A stretch of DNA of 64,000 bases from Candidatus Omnitrophota bacterium (GCA_021735105.1 JAIPHS010000001.1:1-64000); one strand, 5' to 3'; positions 48,981 to 58,788 are shown, counted from the stretch's first letter. Translations and numbers: made by a program. The notes: a model not told the origin generated them from the letters alone.

Positions 48981-50633
48981 GTGAAAAAAAAATGTTTTTC
49001 TCGATTTACCGTAATATATCTACTATTTGTCTTTTTGTCCATAATCCTTTTTGCTAAAATCATATATCTTCAAGTTTATCGAGAAGATTTTTTTGATCAG
49101 CTTGCCCAGAAACAGCATTATGGACTTTTTCCAATACAAAGCAAGAGAGGTGAGATTATTGACCGTAATCAAGATATTCTTGCCAAAAGTATTCATTTTT
49201 ATTCGGTTTTTGCCGATCCATTTTTTATCAAAAATAAAAATAATTATGCTAGCCTTCTTTCTGAAAAATTAAATATTTCAGAAAAAAATTTAATAGCTAA
49301 ATTAAATAAAAAAAACCGTCGTTTTATTTGGGTAAAAAGAAAGATAGACTGGAAACAAAAAAAAGATATAGAAAGTCTTAATTTAACTGGAATTGGATTT
49401 ATAAGAGAAAACCAAAGGTTTTATCCTGAAAAAAGTTTATTTCCTTCTGTCTTGGGGCTTGTAGGTATAGACAATAATGGTTTAGAGGGAATTGAATTTT
49501 ATTATGATAATTATTTGCGGGGCAAAAAGGGATGGGCTAGGGTTTTAAGAGATTCGGCTTCAGAGCATTTGATTTTGACCCCTTCTTTGATAGAATTACA
49601 ACAAGGGGCTGACTTGGTACTTACCTTAGATACTAGAATTCAATATTGGGTAAAACAATATCTAAAAGAAACAATTGAAAAATATAGAGCAAAAAATGGT
49701 TCGGTAGTGGTGATGAATGCCCAAAATGGTGAAATATTAGCTTTAGCAAATTCTAATAGTTCTGACCTAGAAAAAGACAAATTTTATTTTTCTAAAAATA
49801 ATGCAGTTACAGATATGTTTGAGCCTGGTTCGGTTTTTAAGATTGTAACTTTAGTTGCTGCATTATCAGAAAAAATGCTTTTTGGTAAAATTGATTGTGA
49901 ACAAGGTAAATTCAAAATTCCCGGGACTGTATTAAACGATTACCGTCCTTATGGAAAACTTTCTTTCCAGGAAGTTTTTTATAAATCAAGCAATATAGGC
50001 GTTGCTAAAATAGCTACAACCGTTGGTTACAAAAAAATATATAATTATATAGAAAAAATGGGTTTTGGCCAAAAAACCGGCATAGATTTTCCCGGTGAAA
50101 CTAAAGGAAGGCTTATCCAGCTAGATAAATGGTCAAAAACTGCAAGATATATTATTCCTATTGGCCAAGGTATAGGAGTGAATTTACTGCAATTGGTGAG
50201 GGCCTTTGCTGTAATAGTAAACGGTGGAGATTTAGTAACTCCTCATTTAGGTAAAAAATTATGCGCTAAAGGTTTTTGCCGAGACATTAAGCATGATTTA
50301 AAAAAAGATATTGTATCGGCTGAAACAGCTAATAAAGCTAAAAAAGTCTTAGTTAAAGTTGTTAGCCAAGGAACCGGCAGAAGAGCTAAAGTTGACGGTG
50401 AATTAGTTGGCGGCAAAACCGGAACTGCCCAAAAATTTGATTCAAATTTAGGCAGATATTCTCCCAGTAAATATAGGGCTAATTTTATTGGTTTTATTGA
50501 CAGCGCAAAAAAGCCAATTGTAATTGGAGTAACTATCGATGAACCCAAAAAATCACATTTTGGGGGAGCAGTAGCAGCTCCTTTATTTAAAAAAATTGCT
50601 GAAAAAATTATTAGTTATGAATTATTCGAATAA
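48981..50633 (+). CDS. ftsI: Division-specific transpeptidase FtsI (PBP3)
   Basis: A 550-residue class B penicillin-binding protein that crosslinks septal peptidoglycan. One N-terminal membrane helix (about 8-30) is followed by the dimerisation module (RGEIIDRNQDILAKS). The transpeptidase has the nucleophile Ser and Lys in FEPGSVFKIVT, the SxN motif in KSSNIGVAKI, and KTG in VGGKTGTAQKF. There is no PASTA domain, as in diderms. The start codon is GTG with no clear ribosome site; it is the first possible start before the membrane helix. Confidence 0.95.
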   Translation: MKKKCFSRFTVIYLLFVFLSIILFAKIIYLQVYREDFFDQLAQKQHYGLFPIQSKRGEIIDRNQDILAKSIHFYSVFADPFFIKNKNNYASLLSEKLNISEKNLIAKLNKKNRRFIWVKRKIDWKQKKDIESLNLTGIGFIRENQRFYPEKSLFPSVLGLVGIDNNGLEGIEFYYDNYLRGKKGWARVLRDSASEHLILTPSLIELQQGADLVLTLDTRIQYWVKQYLKETIEKYRAKNGSVVVMNAQNGEILALANSNSSDLEKDKFYFSKNNAVTDMFEPGSVFKIVTLVAALSEKMLFGKIDCEQGKFKIPGTVLNDYRPYGKLSFQEVFYKSSNIGVAKIATTVGYKKIYNYIEKMGFGQKTGIDFPGETKGRLIQLDKWSKTARYIIPIGQGIGVNLLQLVRAFAVIVNGGDLVTPHLGKKLCAKGFCRDIKHDLKKDIVSAETANKAKKVLVKVVSQGTGRRAKVDGELVGGKTGTAQKFDSNLGRYSPSKYRANFIGFIDSAKKPIVIGVTIDEPKKSHFGGAVAAPLFKKIAEKIISYELFE

Positions 50634-50634
50634 A

Positions 50635-52080
50635 ATGAAGGTAAAAAATTTTTTAAAATCAATCAAAGATCCCCATATCCAAAATTTAATAATAACAGAT
50701 ATTGCTGATGATTCCAGATTTGTTAAAAAAGGAAGTATCTTTTTTGTAATCGAGAAACCAAATTTTGATATATTTTCTGTTTTAAAAAAAATAGAGAAAA
50801 AAGTAAAAATATATGCTGTTGACTTAAAAAATAAAGATCGTATTAAAAAAATGGCTATAAATAAACCAGTTATTTATTTAAAAGGGATAGAAAACCATTT
50901 CTATCAAGCAGTTAAAAAATTTTATAAACCAAAATTGAATCTTAAAATAATTGGAATTACTGGAACTAATGGAAAAACTTCCACCGCTTATTTTTTACAC
51001 CAATTATTTAAAAAAAATGGGAAAAAAACAGCTTTTTTTGGAACAATCGGTTATTTTATCGGTTCATCTAAATATAAAATAAACCATACTACTGCTGATT
51101 TTCTTACGCTTTATAAAATGATTAAAAAAGTTAGTCAGAAAAAGATTAATTACCTAATTATGGAAGTTTCTTCTCACAGTATAGCTCAAGAAAGGATAAA
51201 AGGCTTAAATTTTACAAGATGTGTATTTACCAATCTAAGCCGGGACCATCTTGATTATCATAAAACAATGGATTCATATTTTAAAATAAAAAAAAGTTTT
51301 TTCTTTCAGAGTAATTGTTATTCTGTTGTTAACAATAATTGCTTATACGGTAAAAAAATATTGTCTAGTTTAAATAAAAAGATTTCTTATGGGGTTAAAA
51401 GCAACTCTGATTATCAAGCAAAAAATATAAAACTTTTTAAAAATAGGACAAAATTTGATTTAGTTTGGAATAATCGAGTTTTTCCTGTATCAACGAAATT
51501 ATCTGGGTATCATAACATTTTAAATATTTTAGCGGCATTAGCTTCTGCCCATTCTTTAAGATTTTCTTTAGATAAGCTGGTAAAGACGGTTCCGTCTTTG
51601 AAAAGAGCTAAGGGCCGATTTCAAGAAATAGCTCAAAATATATTCATAGATTATGCTCATACACCAGAAGGGCTTGAGCATATTCTTTCTTCTTTGCAAG
51701 ATATAGGCTATGAGAAGATTATATCTGTCTTTGGTTGCGGCGGGCAGCGGGATAAAGGCAAAAGAAAAATTATGGGGAAAATATCTTCTCAATTAGCCGA
51801 TGTTACTATTATTACTTCAGATAACCCCAGGGGAGAAGATCCATCATATATTTGTAAACAAATCAAAAAAGGTTGCCTAAACAATAGATTTAAAGTTATC
51901 ATAAATAGGAAAGAAGCAATAAGAAAAGCAATATTATTATATCGAAACAAAAAAGAAATTGGCCAAAAAGTGTGTGTTTTGGTGGCTGGTAAAGGGCATG
52001 AAGATTGTCAAATATTAAAAAATAAAAAGGTTCCTTTTCAAGATTCAAAGACAATCAAAAGTATTTTAAAAAATAACTAA
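50635..52080 (+). CDS. murE: UDP-MurNAc-tripeptide synthetase MurE, meso-DAP type
   Basis: A 481-residue Mur ligase adding the third amino acid to the peptidoglycan stem. GITGTNGKTSTAYFL is the ATP loop, MEVSSHSIAQERI and FTNLSRDHLDYH are substrate and metal motifs, and DNPRGEDP is the motif that in known enzymes selects meso-diaminopimelate (Lys enzymes have DNPA). I take ATG 50635, one base after the ftsI stop; in-frame starts inside ftsI (50596, 50617) are less likely. The usual order ftsI-murE-murF is kept. Confidence 0.95.
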   Translation: MKVKNFLKSIKDPHIQNLIITDIADDSRFVKKGSIFFVIEKPNFDIFSVLKKIEKKVKIYAVDLKNKDRIKKMAINKPVIYLKGIENHFYQAVKKFYKPKLNLKIIGITGTNGKTSTAYFLHQLFKKNGKKTAFFGTIGYFIGSSKYKINHTTADFLTLYKMIKKVSQKKINYLIMEVSSHSIAQERIKGLNFTRCVFTNLSRDHLDYHKTMDSYFKIKKSFFFQSNCYSVVNNNCLYGKKILSSLNKKISYGVKSNSDYQAKNIKLFKNRTKFDLVWNNRVFPVSTKLSGYHNILNILAALASAHSLRFSLDKLVKTVPSLKRAKGRFQEIAQNIFIDYAHTPEGLEHILSSLQDIGYEKIISVFGCGGQRDKGKRKIMGKISSQLADVTIITSDNPRGEDPSYICKQIKKGCLNNRFKVIINRKEAIRKAILLYRNKKEIGQKVCVLVAGKGHEDCQILKNKKVPFQDSKTIKSILKNN

Positions 52081-52086
52081 ACAAAA

Positions 52087-53430
52087 ATGAATATTAGTGA
52101 TTTTAAAGTTATTGAAAAAGTCTTAGATCCCTATAAAATTTATAACCTTTATTATTTTCAGCCAGTTAAAGGATTTTGCTTAGATTCACGTTCTCTAAGG
52201 AAGGGAGATGCTTTTATTGCTTTAGCTGGGAAATATAAAGATGGCCATGATTTTATTAAAATGGCGGTTAAAAAAGGGGCGGTTTTAATAATAACTGCAA
52301 AATACATAAAAACTAAACCCAAAGTTCCTCAGTTTATCGTTCAAGATACAACTCATGCTCTTGAGAGAATAATTTTATTTTTACGAAAAAAGCATAAAAA
52401 AACAACTGTTTTTGCTATAACTGGTTCTTTGGGAAAAACAACAACTAAGGAGATGCTCAGTTTCCTTCTTCAGCCTTATAAAAATATTTTAAAGAACAGG
52501 GCTAGCGAAAATAATATTTTTGGAGTAGCAAAAACTATTTTTTCTTATAATAATCAGAATTCAATTATCTTTGAACTTGGAACAAATCAAATCGGAGAGA
52601 TCAAAAACCTTGCCAAGATGATTCAGCCTAATATAGGAGTTATTACTTGTATAAAGCCGGCCCATTTGGCTGGTTTAGGAAGTGTCGATAAGATTAAAAA
52701 AGAAAAACTTTCAATGTTTGAAGACAACCAAAAGATGAGAGCTGTTTTAAATGGTGATGATAAAATGCTTTCCGGCCTGAAGCTAAAAAATAAAACTTTT
52801 TGGTATGGTAAAAATAAAAAAAATCACCTCTATTACAAGCTGGAAAAAAGAAAAGATGACAAAATTCATTTTAAAATATTAGATAAGTATAACCTGATTG
52901 TACCGATTCGTTTTGAAAATTTTATTAGTAATTATTTGGCAGCAATATCAGCCGCTCATATTTTAGGTATTCCATATCGAGATCTTATTCAGCGTCTAAA
53001 TAATTTTAATAGTTTTTCTTCAATGCGAATGGAAAAAAGAATAATAGGCAGTTACACTATTTTAAATGATGCCTATAATGCTAATCCTTATTCTTTTGAG
53101 CAGTCCCTTTCGGTAGTGAAACGATTTAAAATACCCAAGGTAGTTATAGCTGCAGATATGCTTGAGTTAGGTTCAAAAACAGAATATTATCACCGTAAGT
53201 TGGCTGCTCAAATCTATGGAATTGGTTGTCAATATTGTGTTACCTACGGTAATAATAGCAAAATAACAAATAAGCAACTAAAAATTTTAGGGCATAAAAA
53301 TGTATTTCATTTTTTTTCTCAAAAAAAAATTGCGTCATTTTTAAAACAAAAATTGAAAAATAAAAATTATTTAATTTTCTTAAAAGGTTCCCGGAAAATG
53401 CAGCTGGAAAAAATAGTTAAATATCTATAA
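52087..53430 (+). CDS. murF: UDP-MurNAc-tripeptide:D-Ala-D-Ala ligase
   Basis: A 447-residue Mur ligase that adds D-alanyl-D-alanine. FCLDSRSLRKGDAFIALAGKY is the typical MurF start with the DSR motif. FAITGSLGKTTTKEML is the ATP loop, with Leu where most have Val or Asn. SENNIFGVAKTI and NDAYNANPYSFEQSL are MurF motifs; the last is the usual NDAYNANP signature. It starts six bases after murE and is followed by a 62-base gap with a promoter-like element. Confidence 0.95.
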   Translation: MNISDFKVIEKVLDPYKIYNLYYFQPVKGFCLDSRSLRKGDAFIALAGKYKDGHDFIKMAVKKGAVLIITAKYIKTKPKVPQFIVQDTTHALERIILFLRKKHKKTTVFAITGSLGKTTTKEMLSFLLQPYKNILKNRASENNIFGVAKTIFSYNNQNSIIFELGTNQIGEIKNLAKMIQPNIGVITCIKPAHLAGLGSVDKIKKEKLSMFEDNQKMRAVLNGDDKMLSGLKLKNKTFWYGKNKKNHLYYKLEKRKDDKIHFKILDKYNLIVPIRFENFISNYLAAISAAHILGIPYRDLIQRLNNFNSFSSMRMEKRIIGSYTILNDAYNANPYSFEQSLSVVKRFKIPKVVIAADMLELGSKTEYYHRKLAAQIYGIGCQYCVTYGNNSKITNKQLKILGHKNVFHFFSQKKIASFLKQKLKNKNYLIFLKGSRKMQLEKIVKYL

Positions 53431-53444
53431 TAATTACTAGTTTT

Positions 53445-53453
53445 TGGTACAAT
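53445..53453 (+). promoter_or_regulatory. Possible internal extended -10 promoter before mraY
   Basis: TGGTACAAT (TACAAT at 53448-53453), overlapping a second hexamer TATAAT at 53453-53458, in the largest gap between murE and murD. No -35 box was found. This could give some independent expression of mraY and later genes. Confidence 0.3.
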
Positions 53454-53492
53454 ATAATTAAAAGTCACATGTCATCTGTAACCTAAAATATT

Positions 53493-54575
53493 ATGTTTTA
53501 TCACCTATTATATCCTTTGTCTGAGCACTTTTTTATTTTTAATCTCATAAAATATATTACTTTTCGGGGTGGTTGTGCATTTTTTACTTCTTTTTTTCTT
53601 GTTCTTTGCCTCTGGCGGCCTTTAATAAAGAGATTACATAAGCTGCAGATTATAGAAACTGTAGATATGTATGGACATCTGCATCTTGAAACCCTGCATA
53701 AAGATAAAAAAGGTACTCCTACTATGGGAGGTATTCTTATTGTTTTTTCTCTATTTTTTTCTAGTTTGCTTTGGGTTCGTTTGGATAATTTATTAGTATG
53801 GGCAGTATTGTTTACTATGGTGGCTTTAGCTTTTTTGGGCCTAGCAGATGATTTTTTAAAAATAAAAAAAGCTAAGGGATTGAGCCGGTTTCAAAAATTG
53901 TTTTGGCAAAGCCTAATTGGCTTAATTTTAGGCCTTTTTATAGTATTATACAAAGGCATAGAACCTACCTGGAGCTTACCTTTTTTTAAAAATGTAGTAT
54001 TAAATTTAGGATATTTTTATATTTTTTGGGCTATTTGTTTAATAGTAGCTACATCTAATGCAGTAAATTTTACCGATGGTTTGGATGGTTTAGCGGTTGG
54101 CAGTTTAATTATTAATGCAGCTATCTTTTCTTTACTAGCTTATTTGGTTGGAAATATAAATTTTGCTGAATACCTTTTTATTCCTTATATAGAAGGTGCA
54201 GGAGAATTAACTATTATAACTTTAAGTTTAGTTGGTTCTGGTTTAGCCTTTCTTTGGTTTAATTCTTATCCGGCTCAGATTTTCATGGGAGATATAGGGG
54301 CATTAGCCTTAGGGGGGCTCATTGGAGCAGTTGCTTTAATTATAAAAAAAGAATTTATCCTTTTTTTAAGCGGTGGTTTGTTTGTAATTGAGGCGTTAAG
54401 TGTAATCTTACAAATTGGTTCTGTAAAGTTACGTAAAAAAAGAATGTTTAAAGCTGCTCCTATTCATCACCATTTCCAAATTAAAGGTTGGGCAGAACCA
54501 AAAATAATTATCCGGTTTTGGATTATTACGATAATCTGTGCTTGTCTGGCGCTGCTTACCCTTAAGCTTCGATAA
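53493..54575 (+). CDS. mraY: Phospho-MurNAc-pentapeptide transferase
   Basis: A 360-residue polytopic membrane enzyme that makes lipid I on undecaprenyl phosphate. About ten membrane segments are visible. The loop motifs are KKGTPTMGGIL, ADDFLKI (Asp pair), NAVNFTDGLDGLA and the histidine motif PIHHHFQIKGW. The length is normal. It lies between murF and murD as usual. Confidence 0.96.
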   Translation: MFYHLLYPLSEHFFIFNLIKYITFRGGCAFFTSFFLVLCLWRPLIKRLHKLQIIETVDMYGHLHLETLHKDKKGTPTMGGILIVFSLFFSSLLWVRLDNLLVWAVLFTMVALAFLGLADDFLKIKKAKGLSRFQKLFWQSLIGLILGLFIVLYKGIEPTWSLPFFKNVVLNLGYFYIFWAICLIVATSNAVNFTDGLDGLAVGSLIINAAIFSLLAYLVGNINFAEYLFIPYIEGAGELTIITLSLVGSGLAFLWFNSYPAQIFMGDIGALALGGLIGAVALIIKKEFILFLSGGLFVIEALSVILQIGSVKLRKKRMFKAAPIHHHFQIKGWAEPKIIIRFWIITIICACLALLTLKLR

Positions 54576-54578
54576 TTA

Positions 54579-55829
54579 ATGAAATTTATTAAAGACTTAA
54601 AGATAGTTTGCGTAGCGGGATGGGGGAAAACCGGTATTTCTTTGGTAAAGATGTTACTTAATTTAGATAAAAAAATTAAAGTAACCGAAACTAGAAAAAG
54701 GAATTGTTTTTGCCCTCAGCTTATTAAGGATTTTGAAAGTAAGGGGGTTGAGTTTGAGTTTGGCGGCCACTCAGAAAAATTTATCAAATTATCTGAATTA
54801 ATTATCTTAAGTCCGGGGATAGATCTTTCTAAATCAGAACTAAATAACATTGCCAAAAAAAATCATATAGCTTATTTGGGAGAGTTGGAGTTTGCTTCTT
54901 ATTTTACAAATGCAAAAATTATTGCAATTACTGGAACCAATGGGAAAACTACAACAGCTTATTTAACCTACCAGCTGCTTAAACAAAAAAATAAAAAAGT
55001 CTATTTAGGTGGTAATATTGGACGCCCTTTTTCTGAATTTGTATTGGATACTCAAGAAAAAGATATAGTGGTTTTGGAAGTAAGTTCATTTCAGTTGGAA
55101 ACAATTATTAAATTTAGGCCATATGTTGCTGTTTTGCTTAATGTTGAGCCTGATCATATAGATCGGCATAAAAATTTCGGCAATTATTTAAAAATAAAAT
55201 TGAAAATATTTAAAAATCAGCAAAAAAATGATTGGATGGTTATCAATAAAGCAATAAATCTACAAGAAATCTCGTTATCACAAATAAATTCAAAAATAAT
55301 ATATTTCAAAGATGAGTTGTCTGACCAAAATTTTTCAGCTGCCTATAGAATAGGAAAGATTTTTGGTGTTACCAAGGCTGATTGCCACCTGCTTTTTTCC
55401 CAATATAAAAAATTACCCCATCGCCAACGACTAGTAAAGGAAATAAATAAGATAAGATTTATAAATGACTCAAAATCTACTAATCCTTCTTCAACATCAT
55501 TTGCTCTAAAGTCAATAAAATCACCGATTATATTAATTGCTGGAGGTAAAGATAAAGGGTTTTACTACCAAGGCTTGAGATTATATGCAAGAAAAATTAG
55601 ACAGGTAAACCTTATCGGCCAGGCAGCAGATAAAATTAAAAATGAGTTAGGTAATAAAATTAAATGTCAAAAGTTCAATTCATTGCAAGAGGCGGTATTG
55701 TCTGCGTATAAGCAAGCAAAGGCTTTTGATACCATTCTTCTTTCTCCGATGTGTTCTAGTTTTGATATGTTTAAAAATTATAAAGAAAGGGGCCGGAAAT
55801 TTATCGAAATTGTAAAAAATATTTCCTAA
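54579..55829 (+). CDS. murD: UDP-MurNAc-L-alanine:D-glutamate ligase
   Basis: A 416-residue Mur ligase adding D-Glu, slightly shorter than the usual 440-450. CVAGWGKTGISLVKML is the N-terminal UMAG-binding fold, AITGTNGKTTTAYLTYQLL the ATP loop, and LEVSSFQLETI and NVEPDHIDRHKN the substrate and metal motifs. RFINDSKSTNPSST and AGGKDKG follow in the C-terminal domains. It starts three bases after mraY. Confidence 0.96.
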   Translation: MKFIKDLKIVCVAGWGKTGISLVKMLLNLDKKIKVTETRKRNCFCPQLIKDFESKGVEFEFGGHSEKFIKLSELIILSPGIDLSKSELNNIAKKNHIAYLGELEFASYFTNAKIIAITGTNGKTTTAYLTYQLLKQKNKKVYLGGNIGRPFSEFVLDTQEKDIVVLEVSSFQLETIIKFRPYVAVLLNVEPDHIDRHKNFGNYLKIKLKIFKNQQKNDWMVINKAINLQEISLSQINSKIIYFKDELSDQNFSAAYRIGKIFGVTKADCHLLFSQYKKLPHRQRLVKEINKIRFINDSKSTNPSSTSFALKSIKSPIILIAGGKDKGFYYQGLRLYARKIRQVNLIGQAADKIKNELGNKIKCQKFNSLQEAVLSAYKQAKAFDTILLSPMCSSFDMFKNYKERGRKFIEIVKNIS

Positions 55830-55845
55830 TATAACCGGTTGTTTT

Positions 55846-57000
55846 ATGATAAACAGAATAAAAATTTTTTTCATCAATAAAATTAATAACTTAAAGGAAT
55901 GGGAGTCATTACGTAAGGAAAGAAGAATTATTTTTTCCTTAATTTTCAGCTTAACTCTTATTGGGTTACTTTTTATTTATGAATCTTCCAGCCTTTATGC
56001 TTTAAAGCATTATAATGATTCTGCTTATTTTTTTAAAAAACAAATTTTGTTTTTTATATTAGCACTTTTTTCTTTTTGTGGGGCATTATTTATAGATTTA
56101 GATTTTCTTCGACAGCAAAGTAAAAAAATATTAATTTCTTTGATTGTAATTTTGATAATTGTTCTTTTTTTTGGCCAGAAATCAGGCGGAGCTTCTCGCT
56201 GGATTCAGCTAGGGGGTTTTAGCTTTCAACCCTCTGAATTATTAAAAATATTTTTTCTTATTTATTGCGCTGATTATTGCAGCCGAAAAAAAATGATTTT
56301 AAAAGATTTGAATTATGGTTTTATTCCGGTGGGGTTGGTTTTAGCCATAATTTGCTTACTTTTGTTAATTCAGCCGGATTTAGGGGGTGTAATCTTTTGG
56401 ATTATTTGGTTTTTAATTTTTGTATATTTATATGGAGCAAGATTAAAGCATCTAGCTATAATTATCTTAGGCTGTTTGATTAGTTTCTTTTTTTTAGTAA
56501 AGCTATACCCTTACCGGGTAAGAAGAATAATCGCTTATCTTGATCCTTTTTCTGATCCTCAGGGTTCAGGCTTTCAAATTATTCAGTCTCAATTAGCTTA
56601 TAGCAGAGGAGGGATATTAGGAGTAGGATTAGGGGAAGGAAAACAGAAATTATTTTTTTTACCGGCTGCGCATACTGATTTTATATTTTCAATTATTGCC
56701 GAAGAATTAGGGCTTATTTTGACTTTAGGGATTGTATTAATGTTTTTTTTAATTATTCATAAAATGTTAAAAATTTCTGACTTTATTAATGATAACTTTA
56801 GAAAAGGAATACTTTTTGGAATAGCTGTTATTTTTTTTCTTGAAGTATTTATTAATATTGGTGTTACCTGCGGCCTATTGCCGACCAAAGGGATGCCTCT
56901 TCCTTTTATCAGTTATGGTGGTACCAATTTGGTTGTCCACTATATACTCTTAGGGTTATTTTTTAATGCATCGAAAAAACCATTTAAAGATAAAAGATGA
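55846..57000 (+). CDS. ftsW: SEDS-family glycosyltransferase FtsW
   Basis: A 384-residue membrane protein with about ten segments that polymerises lipid II at the septum together with FtsI. SGGASRWIQLGGFSFQPSEL and LIQPDLGGVIFW hold SEDS signatures; the catalytic Asp is in the QPDLG region. AYSRGGILGVGLGEGKQK and PAAHTDFIFSIIAEELG follow, and LLPTKGMPLPFISYGGT near the end is typical. It overlaps murG by four bases (ATGA). Confidence 0.96.
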   Translation: MINRIKIFFINKINNLKEWESLRKERRIIFSLIFSLTLIGLLFIYESSSLYALKHYNDSAYFFKKQILFFILALFSFCGALFIDLDFLRQQSKKILISLIVILIIVLFFGQKSGGASRWIQLGGFSFQPSELLKIFFLIYCADYCSRKKMILKDLNYGFIPVGLVLAIICLLLLIQPDLGGVIFWIIWFLIFVYLYGARLKHLAIIILGCLISFFFLVKLYPYRVRRIIAYLDPFSDPQGSGFQIIQSQLAYSRGGILGVGLGEGKQKLFFLPAAHTDFIFSIIAEELGLILTLGIVLMFFLIIHKMLKISDFINDNFRKGILFGIAVIFFLEVFINIGVTCGLLPTKGMPLPFISYGGTNLVVHYILLGLFFNASKKPFKDKR

Positions 57001-58031
57001 AGGTATTATTAGTATCTGAAAGAAGCGCTGGGCATGTTTATCCGGCTTTGGCTATTGGTGAGAAAATTAAAGAAAGTAACTTAATTGATGCTAAAATTGT
57101 TTTCTTTACAAGTTCAAGATTTTTCAAAAAATATATTAAAAATAAAGGTTATTCAGTGTTAGGATTAACCTTTCAATTTAGGAATATTTTTGTTGAATTT
57201 TTTTGCCGTTTTATCGAGTCAATATATATTCTTATCAAAGTTTTTCCTGATATAGTTATTGGATTTGGGGGAAGAGATAGCCTATTTTTAGTTTTATTTG
57301 CTAGGATGCTTGGCAGGAAAACTTATATTTACGAGCCAAACGCGGAAATGGGCAGGGCTAATAAATTTCTTTCTCTTTTTGTAAAGAATATATTAAGAGG
57401 TATCCCTTCTTCTGATCAAAAGAAGAAATATAGAATTATCGGAATTCCTTTGGGTAAAAATATAGTAAAAAAAGAAAAAGAGAGGCTAAGAGAAAAGTTT
57501 AATTTTAATCAAAAACCTATTATTTTATGCTTTGGCGGCAGTCAAGGTTCTCGTTTTATTAATGATAGTTTTCTTAACTTTATAGGAAGACACAATAATA
57601 ATTCATATCAAATAGCTCATATTACCGGCGCGAAAGATTATTCTAAAGCGGTCGATTTTTATAGAAAAATAAAGAATAATAAAGTTGTAAAAGATTTCTA
57701 TCAAGATATGCCTAATTTTTATAATCTAGCTGATGTTATTTTGTCTAGAGCGGGGGCATTGACTTTAGCTGAAATATCTTTTTATAACATTCCGGCCATT
57801 TTAATTCCTCATCCACAAGCATTTGGGCATCAAAAAACAAATGCAAATTATCTAAAAGATAGAGGTGCTGCAGTTATTTTTGAACAAAATAGTTTTGATT
57901 TTAAAAAATTTGAACTTTGCTTAAGCAAATTAATTCAAAATAACAGTGCTCGAAAAAATATAAAAAATAATCTTAAAAAAATAAAAATTGGAATAAAATA
58001 TGAAGATTTTTCTTTTAATTTTATTAGTTAA
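56997..58031 (+). CDS. murG: MurG-like lipid II N-acetylglucosaminyltransferase, divergent
   Basis: A 344-residue GT28 glycosyltransferase that converts lipid I to lipid II. GFGGRDS, FGGSQGSRFIND, SRAGALTLAEIS and IPHPQAFGHQKTNANYL match MurG motifs, including the UDP-GlcNAc region. The first glycine loop is unusual: classical GGTGGH reads SERSAGH (residues 7-13), keeping only Gly-His. HEQNA of loop 3 reads YEPNA. The order ftsW-murG-murC is conserved, so MurG is the best call despite this divergence. Its 3' end overlaps the peptidase gene by 32 bases. Confidence 0.88.
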   Translation: MKVLLVSERSAGHVYPALAIGEKIKESNLIDAKIVFFTSSRFFKKYIKNKGYSVLGLTFQFRNIFVEFFCRFIESIYILIKVFPDIVIGFGGRDSLFLVLFARMLGRKTYIYEPNAEMGRANKFLSLFVKNILRGIPSSDQKKKYRIIGIPLGKNIVKKEKERLREKFNFNQKPIILCFGGSQGSRFINDSFLNFIGRHNNNSYQIAHITGAKDYSKAVDFYRKIKNNKVVKDFYQDMPNFYNLADVILSRAGALTLAEISFYNIPAILIPHPQAFGHQKTNANYLKDRGAAVIFEQNSFDFKKFELCLSKLIQNNSARKNIKNNLKKIKIGIKYEDFSFNFIS

Positions 58032-58788
58032 TTCATTTTTTCAAAATGTGTACGCAGAAGTTAAAGATTTTAGACAACTGCGGAGCAGCCATTTTATTAT
58101 AAATTATCAGGAAGGGGTAGAAAGATCTTATCTAACTAATATTAAGCAAAAAGCTGAAGATTTTTACAAAAAAATTACCCAGGAATTTCATTTAGTTCGA
58201 GATGAACTTTGGCTTTGGGACAACCGCGCTAAAATTTTTGTAGCTAGAGACAGAAAAGAGTATCTTGATAATTTCAATTGTCCTAATTGGTCGGCTGCCT
58301 GCCTAGACTATAGGGCAAAAAAAGTTTATACATATCCTGGCCAAAAATATTTTATATCAACTCTAGCGCATGAATTGACTCATATTATTTTTCGGGAATA
58401 TATAAAAAGACAAGATTTACCTCTCTGGCTAGACGAGGGAATGGCCATGTATATAGAAACAAAATTTTCTGATTCGAGATATCAAGTTTTTTCTGGCCGT
58501 ATTAAGAAAATGATAAAAGATAATAGTTTTATACCTTTTAAAGAGTTAACAGAGCTCAACACAAGAACCATGAGAGAAAAACCGGATTCTTATGTAAATA
58601 CCTTTTATCTGCAGTCTTTTTCTCTTATAAATTTTATAATTGGAAAGTATAAAAAGCATCACTTTTCACAATTTTTGTGGAACTTTAAAAATGAATCAAA
58701 TTTTAGGAAAGCTTTATCTAAAACCTATTATCAACTAAAAAGTTTAAAAGATTTAGAAGAAAGATGGAAAACTTATTATCTAAAGTAA
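58000..58788 (+). CDS. Secreted gluzincin-type metallopeptidase in the dcw cluster
   Basis: A 262-residue protein not normally found among division genes. Residues 1-19 are a Sec signal ending VYA. The zinc motif HELTH is at 124-128, and LPLWLDEGMAMYIE supplies the downstream Glu ligand near 146, the MA-clan (gluzincin) pattern, with about 17 residues between. No other domain is seen; the rest is basic and helical. It overlaps murG by 32 bases and murC by 25, so it is cotranscribed and probably translationally coupled with lipid II synthesis. The substrate is unknown; an envelope or division protein is more likely than a cell wall peptide, as no peptidoglycan-binding domain is present. Confidence 0.85.
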   Translation: MKIFLLILLVNSFFQNVYAEVKDFRQLRSSHFIINYQEGVERSYLTNIKQKAEDFYKKITQEFHLVRDELWLWDNRAKIFVARDRKEYLDNFNCPNWSAACLDYRAKKVYTYPGQKYFISTLAHELTHIIFREYIKRQDLPLWLDEGMAMYIETKFSDSRYQVFSGRIKKMIKDNSFIPFKELTELNTRTMREKPDSYVNTFYLQSFSLINFIIGKYKKHHFSQFLWNFKNESNFRKALSKTYYQLKSLKDLEERWKTYYLK

